Assembly (NCBI GenBank): GCA_046051225.1
Contig: JBJOOR010000003.1
Span: 186,001-250,000, forward strand
Length of the DNA stretch: 64,000 bases
Direction: 5' to 3'
DNA from: CAIODY01 sp046051225
Lineage (GTDB): Bacteria; Bacteroidota; Bacteroidia; Chitinophagales; CAIODY01
Position 1 is the first letter of the stretch. Every line of letters starts with the position of its first letter. The notes beneath the pieces are model-generated. The model was not told where the DNA came from. It was given only the letters and a program-made list of their open reading frames with translations, and made no database searches. The position numbers were made by a program, and so were the translations under genes. Of the stretch, positions 52,244-60,710 are shown one piece after another.

Positions 52244-53365
52244 TTAATGATGATGTGGTTCTTCAATTGCTTGGCTAATAAACACACTCGTTAAAAGTGT
52301 GAATACATAAGCCTGTAACAATGCCACCAACAACTCCATGCAATTCATAAATATGCCGAACAGAATACTCACTATACTTACGCCAAATCCTGCTGTAGGG
52401 CTCATTTCGCCAAACACAAAAATCAAACACACGATACTTAAAATGATGATATGCCCTGCTGTGATGTTTGCAAACAATCGAATCAACAAAGCAAAAGGCT
52501 TAGTGAAAATTCCTAAAATTTCTACTGGCGTTAAAATAAACAGCAATGCTTTTGGCACACCCGGCATAGCAAAAATATGACCCCAATAATTTTTATTACC
52601 ACTAAATATCACAATTAAAAAAGTGAATAAAGAAAGTGTAACAGTAACTGCAATATTTCCCATCACATTGGCTGAACCAGGGATTAAACCCAACAAATTA
52701 TTTATCCAAATGAAAAAGAAAACGGTTAATAAAAACGGAGTGTACTTATCAGCCTTATGCCCTAATGCTGCTTTTGCAATATCATCTCTTACAAATAACA
52801 CAAATGGTTCTAAAGCATTTTGAAAACCATTAGGTGCTTTGCTTTTATTAGCTGCATACTTTTTAGCAATTTGTGTAAATATTAAAACCAATAAAATGAT
52901 GCTCAACATCATGCAAGCTACATTTTTGGTAATCGAAAAATCGAAGAACGAAGCACCATCGGGACGATAGATTTTTCCATGTTCGTTCATCAAGTAGCCA
53001 TTGTTTAATAAATGACCTTCAATTTTTTTTCCGTCTTTTTCAAATTCAAATTCTTCGCCTTCTTTATGAAATTTACTGCTCATAAAAAATTCCATGCCGT
53101 TTGGTCCTTTTAAAATACAAGGCAAAGGAATAGAAGCATGAAACGAACCTTTTGAAAAGAAATGCCATTCGTGGCTATCGCCGATATGACCTAAGATAAC
53201 ATCGCCCGGGCTAAATTTTTCAGCTACTTTTTCGGTAGGTTTTTCGGCTGCAGCAGTAGATACAATTGTGCTATCTGCCACTACAGTTGTTTCTTGTGCT
53301 ATTACAGAACCACTAAAAACCAGCACTATGGCTGCTAAAATGAATAATTTGATATGTCGATACAC
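52244..53365 (-). CDS. atpB: F1Fo ATP synthase subunit a with secreted N-terminal domain
   Basis: 373 residues from a GTG start. A longer reading from TTG (nine codons more) would begin inside the promoter's -7 box, so GTG is preferred; it yields MYRHIKLF and a clean signal peptide ending VIA. Residues about 25-150 form a periplasmic domain (GHIGDSHEWHFF, KGPNGMEFF), common in Bacteroidota. Then five or six membrane helices carry the essential Arg in ALLIRLFANITAGH. The protein forms the proton half-channels next to the c ring. First gene of the atp segment. Confidence 0.92.
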   Translation of the reverse strand: MYRHIKLFILAAIVLVFSGSVIAQETTVVADSTIVSTAAAEKPTEKVAEKFSPGDVILGHIGDSHEWHFFSKGSFHASIPLPCILKGPNGMEFFMSSKFHKEGEEFEFEKDGKKIEGHLLNNGYLMNEHGKIYRPDGASFFDFSITKNVACMMLSIILLVLIFTQIAKKYAANKSKAPNGFQNALEPFVLFVRDDIAKAALGHKADKYTPFLLTVFFFIWINNLLGLIPGSANVMGNIAVTVTLSLFTFLIVIFSGNKNYWGHIFAMPGVPKALLFILTPVEILGIFTKPFALLIRLFANITAGHIIILSIVCLIFVFGEMSPTAGFGVSIVSILFGIFMNCMELLVALLQAYVFTLLTSVFISQAIEEPHHH

Positions 53366-53389
53366 TATTGTAGGCTTATTTTTGAGCCG

Positions 53390-53397
53390 CAAAGGTA
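53390..53397 (-). promoter_or_regulatory. -7 box (TACCTTTG) of the atp operon
   Basis: Exact TAnnTTTG, identical in all eight bases to the box before the E1 gene. Predicted leader of about 21 nt to the GTG of atpB. The position rules out the earlier TTG as start. Confidence 0.6.
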
Positions 53398-53494
53398 AAA
53401 AACGAAAGTGGAAAAAAGAAAATTTATGAAAAAAAATGTGCTTTGAAGAAATTAAAAACTGTTAGTTTTCTTTTTTGTTTCAGCTATTTGAAGT

Positions 53495-54571
53495 TTATTT
53501 CTGTGCAATTTTAACTAAATAAATAGCAATACCCGTAAAAACTATATTAGGCGCCCATACACCCAAATATGGATTAAGCCCTGCCTGATTGGCAAAGGTG
53601 GTGCTCATTTGCATAAATAAAATATACGATGCACTAAGACAAAGCCCTACAGCTATATGTACACCAATACCACCACGAGATTTTCTGCCAGCTACAGCAA
53701 ATGCTATGATAGTCATAATAATTAAGGAGTATGCCGCTGCCGTTCTTCTATATTTTTCTACATAAAATGGTTCTAAATTATCGGCGCCTCTCGATTCTTC
53801 CTGTTTAATGTATGCCGATAATACGGTTGTATTCATGGCTTCTTTAATTTCTTGTTTTTTTTCAAAATCGGATGGTGATAGCTTAATGGTTAGGCTTTCT
53901 TTCTCTTTTTTATTAAATGTTTCTTTAATGCCATTAAATGTTCGCTCGGTGGTATGGTTTAATATCCAATTTTTTTGTTGATAGTTCCATTCTATTTTAT
54001 CGGCAGTAAGCTTATAGTAAAGTTTTCCATCTTTATATTTTTCATAACCAAACTTGTAGCCTTCATTTTCGGTATGATTATAATTTTCTAAAAAAATATA
54101 TTCGTTTTTAGATAATCGTAAATGCAGATTTTGGGCAGTTTCAACTCGTCCGCCATGAAAATAAGTGTTTTCGAACGATAGTTTTTTGCCATTACTCCAA
54201 GGCACTAAATAATGATTGCCAAAAAACAAAACTACCGATAGAAAAAATGCGGTAACTAAATAGGGACGAAGTATGCGATAATAACTTACACTACTGCCCA
54301 ACATCGAAATAATTTCAGACTGACCTGCCATTTTTGAAGTAAAAAACATAACCGATAAAAACACAAACAACGGAAAAAGTTGTGCGCCTATCCAAGGCAA
54401 AAAGGGTAAATAGTATTGGGTAATAATAGTTAAAAACGAAGCATTGCATTCTAAAAAATCATCAATCCGTTCAACCAAATCAATTACAATAGCAATGGTG
54501 AGAAATAAAATAATAGCAAAAAAGAAGGTTGAAATAAACTTCTTAACTATATAAGCATCTATTTTTTTCAA
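53495..54571 (-). CDS. LptF/LptG-family permease
   Basis: 358 residues with three N-terminal and three C-terminal membrane helices around a periplasmic beta-jellyroll (about 110-270), the YjgP/YjgQ layout. Such proteins drive lipopolysaccharide extraction with LptB. The start KKIDAYIVKKFISTFFF matches the family; the start codon is TTG because no in-frame ATG is nearby. A -7 box TACTTTTG lies 26 bases upstream. A second LptF/G is expected elsewhere. Confidence 0.88.
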   Translation of the reverse strand: MKKIDAYIVKKFISTFFFAIILFLTIAIVIDLVERIDDFLECNASFLTIITQYYLPFLPWIGAQLFPLFVFLSVMFFTSKMAGQSEIISMLGSSVSYYRILRPYLVTAFFLSVVLFFGNHYLVPWSNGKKLSFENTYFHGGRVETAQNLHLRLSKNEYIFLENYNHTENEGYKFGYEKYKDGKLYYKLTADKIEWNYQQKNWILNHTTERTFNGIKETFNKKEKESLTIKLSPSDFEKKQEIKEAMNTTVLSAYIKQEESRGADNLEPFYVEKYRRTAAAYSLIIMTIIAFAVAGRKSRGGIGVHIAVGLCLSASYILFMQMSTTFANQAGLNPYLGVWAPNIVFTGIAIYLVKIAQK

Positions 54572-54596
54572 ATCTTATTTTTTATTTTGAGATGCA

Positions 54597-54617
54597 CAAA
54601 AGTAAAAACTATTTTTG
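54597..54617. promoter_or_regulatory. Back-to-back promoter boxes for lptF/G-like and MBL genes
   Basis: Minus-strand TACTTTTG at 54597-54604 and plus-strand TATTTTTG at 54610-54617 are separated by five bases and point outward. The plus box ends four bases before the MBL ATG, so that message would be leaderless; the minus box gives a leader of about 22 nt. Confidence 0.55.
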
Positions 54618-54620
54618 CGC

Positions 54621-55271
54621 ATGATTCAAATTCATTCTTTTTCTTTTAATCCTTTTCAGGAAAACACTTATTTGCTGGTTAACAACAAAAATGAATGTAT
54701 AATAATAGATGCTGGCTGTTACTTTGAGGAAGAAAAAAAAGCATTATCAGATTTTATTGATAAAAATAATCTTACGCCAACAATCTTTTTAAATACACAT
54801 GCTCATTTAGATCATGTATTTGGTTTAAATTATGTAAAACAACTATATCCCGATGTGCCTTTTTTATTGCACGAAAGAGAGTTGCCTGTTTTAAATTCAG
54901 CTGCTGCTGTTAGCGCTAAATATGGTGTGCCATGCGATGCACCGCCGCAACCCGATACATTAATTGATGAAAAAACAGAATTAATTTTTGGTGATGAAAA
55001 AATAAAAATATTGTTTACGCCTGGCCATTCGCCAGGTAGTTTGAGTTTTTATTTTGAAAAAGAAAAATTTGTAATCAGCGGCGATTGCTTGTTTCAACAA
55101 AGCATTGGTAGAACCGATTTGCCAGGGGGCGATTTTTCAACCTTGGTTCAAAGTATTCATACACAATTATTTTCTTTACCAGATGAAACAAAGGTTTATA
55201 GCGGTCATGGCGGTGTTACAACCATTGGTGAAGAAAAAAATTTCAATCCTTTTGTAGGATTAAACAAGTAA
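54621..55271 (+). CDS. MBL-fold metallo-hydrolase (glyoxalase II-like)
   Basis: 216 residues. Metal ligands: the THAHLDH motif (His60, His62, Asp64, His65), the later His in FTPGHSPGS, Asp in ISGDCLFQ and the final His in YSGHGGVT. This fits hydroxyacylglutathione-hydrolase-like enzymes, but the substrate in Bacteroidota is often unknown. The in-frame TTG two codons earlier lies inside the -7 box, so ATG is the start. Confidence 0.9.
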   Translation: MIQIHSFSFNPFQENTYLLVNNKNECIIIDAGCYFEEEKKALSDFIDKNNLTPTIFLNTHAHLDHVFGLNYVKQLYPDVPFLLHERELPVLNSAAAVSAKYGVPCDAPPQPDTLIDEKTELIFGDEKIKILFTPGHSPGSLSFYFEKEKFVISGDCLFQQSIGRTDLPGGDFSTLVQSIHTQLFSLPDETKVYSGHGGVTTIGEEKNFNPFVGLNK

Positions 55272-55305
55272 ATTTGATTCTTTTATAAGTTTATTAATTC
55301 ATTTA

Positions 55306-55313
55306 TATATTTG
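55306..55313 (+). promoter_or_regulatory. -7 box (TATATTTG) abutting the antitoxin start
   Basis: Exact TAnnTTTG whose G is four bases before the A of the antitoxin ATG, predicting a leaderless message for the toxin-antitoxin pair. Confidence 0.5.
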
Positions 55314-55316
55314 CAT

Positions 55317-55547
55317 ATGAACACCTATCAAAATATTATTACTATTGAAGCCGATAAGCGAAGTGGTAAGCCTTGTGTTAGAGGTCTTCGTATTACCGTT
55401 TTCGATGTATTAGGATATTTGGCTTCGGGTATGAGTACAAACGAAATTATTGAAGATTTTCCTGAATTAAATGAACAAGATATTAGAGCTTGTTTAGCTT
55501 ATGCAGCTGATATTGATAAGCATACTAAATTTGTAACAGCCATTTAA
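55317..55547 (+). CDS. DUF433 antitoxin (VapB45-like)
   Basis: 76 residues of the DUF433 winged-helix family: ITIEADKRSGKPCVRGLRI, VFDVLGYLASGMSTNEIIEDFPEL and IRACLAYAAD are diagnostic. Usually found directly before a PIN-like DUF5615 toxin, as here; the stop TAA and the toxin ATG share one base. A TTG two codons earlier is inside the promoter box. Confidence 0.92.
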   Translation: MNTYQNIITIEADKRSGKPCVRGLRITVFDVLGYLASGMSTNEIIEDFPELNEQDIRACLAYAADIDKHTKFVTAI

Positions 55548-55879
55548 TGATATTAATCGACAATAACCTTTCACGAAAAATTGCAAAAGAATTAAATGTT
55601 TTTTTTGTTGGAACTCAACATGTAAGACACTTATTATTTGACAATGCATCTGATGAAACTATTTGGAGTTACTGCAAAAAGAACAATATGCACATTTTAA
55701 CAAAAGATAATGATTTTGAAAATTTGGTAGCACTATATGGTTGTCCACCCAAAGTAATTCATTTAGTATGTGGTAATAAATCAACTCAAGAAATTATAAA
55801 TTTAATCCAAACTAAAATACAATCTATAAAAGATTTTATTTTAAACGATAACGAAAACTGTTTACTAATTTTATCATAA
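55547..55879 (+). CDS. DUF5615 PIN-like toxin (VapC45-like)
   Basis: 110 residues. The PIN/Mut7-C-like acidic residues are present: MILIDNNLSRKIA (Asp5), DNASDETIWSYCKK, and HILTKDNDFENL. Members pair with DUF433 proteins and probably act as nucleases. Encoded immediately before eno (11 bases to its ATG), so enolase might be co-transcribed with this module. Confidence 0.9.
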   Translation: MILIDNNLSRKIAKELNVFFVGTQHVRHLLFDNASDETIWSYCKKNNMHILTKDNDFENLVALYGCPPKVIHLVCGNKSTQEIINLIQTKIQSIKDFILNDNENCLLILS

Positions 55880-55890
55880 AATAAACAATA

Positions 55891-57183
55891 ATGGCAAATA
55901 TTAAATCCATCATTGCCCGTCAGATACTTGACAGCCGAGGCAATCCAACTGTAGAAGCAGATGTTGTGTTAGATAACGGAATCATGGGCAGAGCAGCCGT
56001 TCCAAGCGGTGCTTCAACTGGCAAACACGAAGCCGTTGAATTACGTGATGGCGATGCAAAAGTATATTTGGGTAAAGGTGTTTTGAAAGCTGTTGCCAAT
56101 GTCAACGAAAAAATTTCGAGTGCATTAATTGGTCAGGATGTTTCAGCACAAAATAAAATTGATGCCATCATGAATGAGTTGGATGGCACCAACAACAAAG
56201 CAAAATTAGGTGCTAATGCAATTTTAGCCGTGTCAATGGCGGCTGCAAAAGCTGCTGCGCAAAATGCTGGAATGCCTTTGTACAGATATGTTGGTGGTAC
56301 AAATGCGAACACTTTACCATTGCCATTAATGAATATTTTAAATGGTGGTGCTCATGCGGATAACAAAATTGATTTTCAGGAATTCATGATTGCGCCTACC
56401 AATGCCGCTACTTTCAGCGATTCATTGCGAATGGGTGTGGAAGTATTTCATAATCTAAAAAAGGTATTGAGTAAGAAAGGTTATAGCACCAACGTAGGCG
56501 ATGAAGGTGGATTTGCGCCAAATATTCAAAGCAACGAAGAAGCAATCGAAACTGTTTTGCAAGCGATTGAAGCCGCAGGTTATAAAGCTGGTGTTGATAT
56601 TTCTATTGCGATGGATGCGGCTTGTAGTGAATTATACAATGAAGAAAAAGGAATGTATGTTTTCAAAAAATCAAGTGGTAAAACCATGAGCAGCGAAGAG
56701 ATGGTGAATTATTGGGCTGAATGGTGCAATAAATATCCTATCGTTTCAATTGAAGATGGTATTGCAGAAGATGATTGGGCAGGTTGGAAATTAATGACAG
56801 AAAAATTGGGCGACAAAATTCAATTGGTGGGAGATGATTTATTTGTAACCAACGTAACTCGTTTGAAAGAAGGTATTGACAACAATACAGCTAATTCAAT
56901 TTTAGTAAAAGTAAATCAGATTGGTTCACTGACTGAAACGATAAATGCTGTTGACATGGCTCACAGAGCAGGTTACACCAGTGTAATGAGTCATAGAAGT
57001 GGTGAAACAGAAGACAATACCATTGCTGATTTAGCTGTTGCATTAAATTGCGGACAAATCAAAACTGGCTCTGCAAGCCGCTCTGACAGGATTTCAAAAT
57101 ACAATCAGTTACTGCGCATTGAACAAGAACTAGGCGGCAATGCTATTTTCAATGGCAGAAAAATGAAATGGGGAAAGAAATAA
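55891..57183 (+). CDS. eno: Enolase
   Basis: 430 residues, complete. Converts 2-phosphoglycerate to phosphoenolpyruvate. Motifs: ILDSRGNPTVEADV, GAPSGASTG-type loop (AVPSGASTGKHEA), Mg ligands in IAMDAA, SIEDGIAEDDW and LVGDDLFVTN, catalytic KVNQIGS and SHRSGETEDNTIADL. No own promoter box was seen in the 11-base gap after the toxin gene. Confidence 0.97.
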   Translation: MANIKSIIARQILDSRGNPTVEADVVLDNGIMGRAAVPSGASTGKHEAVELRDGDAKVYLGKGVLKAVANVNEKISSALIGQDVSAQNKIDAIMNELDGTNNKAKLGANAILAVSMAAAKAAAQNAGMPLYRYVGGTNANTLPLPLMNILNGGAHADNKIDFQEFMIAPTNAATFSDSLRMGVEVFHNLKKVLSKKGYSTNVGDEGGFAPNIQSNEEAIETVLQAIEAAGYKAGVDISIAMDAACSELYNEEKGMYVFKKSSGKTMSSEEMVNYWAEWCNKYPIVSIEDGIAEDDWAGWKLMTEKLGDKIQLVGDDLFVTNVTRLKEGIDNNTANSILVKVNQIGSLTETINAVDMAHRAGYTSVMSHRSGETEDNTIADLAVALNCGQIKTGSASRSDRISKYNQLLRIEQELGGNAIFNGRKMKWGKK

Positions 57184-57223
57184 TTGGTTACTAATTTCTA
57201 GTAACTTATTTTAAGTTTTTGAT

Positions 57224-57255
57224 AAAAAGCGATTCAAAATTTTGAATCGCTTTTT
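57224..57255 (+). terminator. Intrinsic terminator after eno
   Basis: Perfect 32-base palindrome, arm AAAAAGCGATTCAAAA, ending in a T-run. Confidence 0.88.
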
Positions 57256-57284
57256 TAATGTTTACATTTAATATTTTAAAGATA

Positions 57285-57611
57285 ATGACTATTAAAGATT
57301 CTCAAACAGCAGTTGATAATTGGATAAAAAACAATGGAGTTCGCTATTTCAACGAACTTACCAATATGGCAATGCTTACCGAAGAAGTGGGCGAAGTGGC
57401 AAGAATTATTGCCCGTAAATATGGCGAACAATCATTTAAAAAAAGTGATGAAGAAAAAGAATTGGCTGATGAATTAGCCGATGTTTTGTTTGTAATAATT
57501 AGTTTAGCAAATCAAACTGGTATTGATTTAACAGATGCTTTGCAGAAAAATTTAGACAAAAAAACTAATCGTGATGCTACTCGACATAAGCTTAACCCGA
57601 AGCTTATGTAA
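57285..57611 (+). CDS. MazG-like nucleotide pyrophosphohydrolase
   Basis: 108 residues from MTIKDS; a start nine codons earlier would fall right behind the eno terminator and is less likely. Metal-binding motif MLTEEVGEVARII and the second helix pair ELADELADVLFVIISLANQTGIDL match all-alpha NTP pyrophosphatases, which hydrolyse (d)NTPs to monophosphates as housecleaning enzymes. Confidence 0.88.
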   Translation: MTIKDSQTAVDNWIKNNGVRYFNELTNMAMLTEEVGEVARIIARKYGEQSFKKSDEEKELADELADVLFVIISLANQTGIDLTDALQKNLDKKTNRDATRHKLNPKLM

Positions 57612-57655
57612 AATATTGTTATTCATTAAATCAATATTTGTTGCATCAACTTAAT

Positions 57656-57663
57656 TAGTTTTG
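57656..57663 (+). promoter_or_regulatory. -7 box (TAGTTTTG) for uvrA
   Basis: Exact TAnnTTTG with predicted leader of about 35 nt. A TTTG lies 15 bases before it, closer than the usual -33 element. Confidence 0.45.
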
Positions 57664-57701
57664 AAGCCCAATTTTCAAAATATCTTTTTCAAATATATTA
57701 A

Positions 57702-60560
57702 ATGAACGAACCAACTTCTAAAACGCATATACTTATTAAAAACGCCAAAGTGCACAACCTGAAAGGCGTTGACGTTAATATTCCACGAAATAAATTGGTC
57801 GTTGTTACTGGTGTTTCGGGTTCGGGTAAATCATCTTTGGTGTTTGATACGTTGTATGCCGAAGGGCAAAGGCGTTATGTAGAAAGCCTTTCGAGCTATG
57901 CTCGTCAGTTTTTGATGCGAATGAATAAACCTGATGTAGAATACATCAAAGGCATTGCGCCTGCGATTGCCATTGAACAAAAAATAAATTCCAAGTCAAG
58001 TCGCAGCACCATTGGCACTTCTACCGAGTTGTATGATTATTTGCGATTGTTGTTTGCTCGAGTTGGAAAAACTTATTCGCCAATTAGTGGCAATGAAGTG
58101 AAGAAAGATGAAGTGAGCGATGCGGTTGATTACATTCATTCATTTGAAGAAGGCACAAAAGTTTTGGTGTATGTGCCATTGAAATTAAAACAAGATAGAA
58201 CTTTAAAAGAAGAGCTGAACATATTGTTGCAAAACGGTTTCAGCCGTGTGATTGAAAATGATGCCGTAAAAAAAATTGATGATGTTTTGAATTCGAAATT
58301 CGGAATTGAGAATTCGGAATTAGAGAAAAAATCAAAAAGTAAAACAAAAAAAAGTGCAGCAGAAAAAAAATCCGAAATCGAAATTCCGCATTCCGCATTT
58401 AATATTTTGATTGACCGTTTTGTTGTAAATGCAAATGATGAAGACAATCGCAAGCGTATTGCAGACAGCATCCAGACGGCATTTGACGAAGGCGATGGCA
58501 CTTGCATTGTTGACATCATGGAAAAAGAAAAAAGAAATTTCAGCAATAAATTTGAAGCCGATGGAATGCAATTTGAAATTCCTTCGCCACATTTTTTTAG
58601 TTTCAATTCACCTTATGGTGCTTGCAAAAAATGCGAAGGTTTTGGACAAGTTTTAGGCATCGACCACGATTTAGTTTTCCCTGATAAATCATTAAGCATT
58701 TATGAAGATGCCATTGCACCTTGGCGCAGCGAAAAAATGAGTGAGTGGAAAGATGCGTTGATTAAAAATGCGTTGAAGTTTGATTTCCCCATACACCGAG
58801 CTGTGGCTGATTTGACAGAACAAGAATATCAATTGTTGTGGGAAGGCAATAAATATTTTAAAGGCATTCAAAACTTTTTCAACCATTTAGAATATCAAAC
58901 TTACAAGATTCAATATCGTGTAATGTTGTCGAGATACAGAGGCAAAACATCTTGTCCTGATTGCAAAGGAAGCAGAATCAGAAAAGATGCAGGTTACGTT
59001 TTAATCAACAAAAAAAACATTGGCGATTTACTGAATCTGCCTGTGAACGAGTTGCAACAATGGTTTCAAGAATTGAAACTAAATGCACACGATGGAAAAA
59101 TTGCAAAAACATTATTGATTGAAATTAATAATCGCTTGCAATTCATGATGGATGTGGGTTTGAGTTATTTAACTTTAAACAGAACGGCTGCAACCTTGAG
59201 TGGTGGCGAAACACAGCGTATTCAACTCACACGAACATTGGGAAGCAATTTAACTTCTTCACTTTATATTTTAGATGAACCTAGTGTGGGCTTACATCCG
59301 AGGGACACTGAAAAATTAACCGATGTGTTAATCAATTTGCGAAACATGGGCAACACGGTGATTGTGGTGGAACACGAAGAAGAAGTGATGAAAAAAGCCG
59401 ACCACATTATTGATATGGGACCATTCGCTGGCAAGCTTGGTGGCGAAGTAATTTTTGAAGGCGATTACAAAAAATTAAATAAGGATTCAAAATCGCTTAC
59501 CACAAAATATTTGAATAATGAATTAAGAATTGAAGTGCCTGTTGTTCGGCGCAAATCGCTTAACAGTATTACGTTGCACGGTTGCCGCCAACATAATTTA
59601 AAAAACATCACAGCCACATTTCCGTTGAATTGCTTAACAGTAATTAGTGGTGTGAGTGGAAGCGGAAAAACATCTTTAATCAAACAAATTTTGTATCCGG
59701 TTTTATTACAAAAATTGGATGAAACTACCGAACGACCTGGTTTGTACGATAGCATCAGTGGCGATATTGAACACATAAAATCGGTAGAGTTAATCGACCA
59801 AAATCCATTAGGAAAATCATCACGAAGCAATCCTGTAACTTATATCAAGGCTTATGATTTGATTCGTGATTTGTACGCAGAGCAAGCTGCCAGCAAGATG
59901 AAAGGTTTTTTGCCGAAACATTTTTCATTCAATGTTGAAGGCGGAAGATGCGAAATGTGCAAAGGTGATGGTGAAGTAATTGTTGAAATGCAATTTTTAG
60001 CCGATGTTCATCTTACCTGCGAAGACTGCAACGGCAAGCGTTTCAAGCCCGAAGTGTTGGAAGTAATTTACAAAGGAAAAAATATCAGCGATGTTTTAAA
60101 CTTAACGGTGGATGAAGCAATGGAATTTTTTGCTGCCGAAAAAAATATTGCTGACAAGATAAAACCCTTACAGGATGTGGGTTTGGGTTATGTGGCGTTA
60201 GGTCAAAGTAGCAGCACATTGTCAGGTGGTGAAGCACAACGTGTAAAATTAGCATCGTATTTAGGCAAAGGCGAAGTGCATGAAAAAGTTTTATTCATCT
60301 TCGATGAGCCTACAACTGGCTTGCATTTCCACGACATCAACAAACTACTAAAATCATTTAACGCATTGATTGAAGTTGGTCATAGTATCATTGTGATTGA
60401 ACACAATACCGAAGTAATTAAATGTGCCGATTGGGTAATTGACCTTGGGCCCGAAGGCGGCAAACATGGCGGAAACCTTTTGTTTGCAGGCACTCCCGAA
60501 GATTTGGTAAAATGCAAAGAGAGCTACACAGCGAAATTTTTGAAAGAGAAATTGAAGTAA
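57702..60560 (+). CDS. uvrA: Excinuclease ABC subunit A
   Basis: 952 residues. Damage-recognition ATPase of nucleotide excision repair. Both ABC modules are present: GVSGSGKSSLVFDTLYAEGQ and LSGGETQRIQL in the first, GVSGSGKTSLIKQI and LSGGEAQRVKLA in the second. Zinc modules: CKKCEGFG with a CPDCKGS partner, and CEMCKGDGEV with CEDCNGKRF. Residues about 197-233, in the UvrB-binding region, are an insertion: NSKFGIENSELE, a Lys-rich stretch, then IEIPHSAFN, coded by an inverted pair of word repeats. Ends of the protein look intact. Confidence 0.96.
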   Translation: MNEPTSKTHILIKNAKVHNLKGVDVNIPRNKLVVVTGVSGSGKSSLVFDTLYAEGQRRYVESLSSYARQFLMRMNKPDVEYIKGIAPAIAIEQKINSKSSRSTIGTSTELYDYLRLLFARVGKTYSPISGNEVKKDEVSDAVDYIHSFEEGTKVLVYVPLKLKQDRTLKEELNILLQNGFSRVIENDAVKKIDDVLNSKFGIENSELEKKSKSKTKKSAAEKKSEIEIPHSAFNILIDRFVVNANDEDNRKRIADSIQTAFDEGDGTCIVDIMEKEKRNFSNKFEADGMQFEIPSPHFFSFNSPYGACKKCEGFGQVLGIDHDLVFPDKSLSIYEDAIAPWRSEKMSEWKDALIKNALKFDFPIHRAVADLTEQEYQLLWEGNKYFKGIQNFFNHLEYQTYKIQYRVMLSRYRGKTSCPDCKGSRIRKDAGYVLINKKNIGDLLNLPVNELQQWFQELKLNAHDGKIAKTLLIEINNRLQFMMDVGLSYLTLNRTAATLSGGETQRIQLTRTLGSNLTSSLYILDEPSVGLHPRDTEKLTDVLINLRNMGNTVIVVEHEEEVMKKADHIIDMGPFAGKLGGEVIFEGDYKKLNKDSKSLTTKYLNNELRIEVPVVRRKSLNSITLHGCRQHNLKNITATFPLNCLTVISGVSGSGKTSLIKQILYPVLLQKLDETTERPGLYDSISGDIEHIKSVELIDQNPLGKSSRSNPVTYIKAYDLIRDLYAEQAASKMKGFLPKHFSFNVEGGRCEMCKGDGEVIVEMQFLADVHLTCEDCNGKRFKPEVLEVIYKGKNISDVLNLTVDEAMEFFAAEKNIADKIKPLQDVGLGYVALGQSSSTLSGGEAQRVKLASYLGKGEVHEKVLFIFDEPTTGLHFHDINKLLKSFNALIEVGHSIIVIEHNTEVIKCADWVIDLGPEGGKHGGNLLFAGTPEDLVKCKESYTAKFLKEKLK
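58290..58400. repeat. Inverted pair of AATTCGGAATT-type word repeats inside uvrA
   Basis: Left part has AATTCGAAATTCGGAATT and AGAATTCGGAATT; right part has AAATTCCGCATTCCGCATT in the opposite orientation. Between them is a lysine-codon tract of about 45 bases. The whole stays in frame. Confidence 0.7.
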
Positions 60561-60685
60561 AAAATGGATGACGCTGATTTAGAAGATAAACCTTTCAATT
60601 CAGTTAGTATGGATTCGGAAATATTTTTCTACTTTTTATAAATTTAAAACAAAACTAGTTCTATGTTGTTGTAGTTTTTATTCCT

Positions 60686-60693
60686 TAATTTTG
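60686..60693 (+). promoter_or_regulatory. -7 box (TAATTTTG) for nfuA
   Basis: Exact TAnnTTTG 18 bases before the ATG; predicted leader of about 14 nt. Confidence 0.55.
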
Positions 60694-60710
60694 CATTAAA
60701 TTAAACAAAC

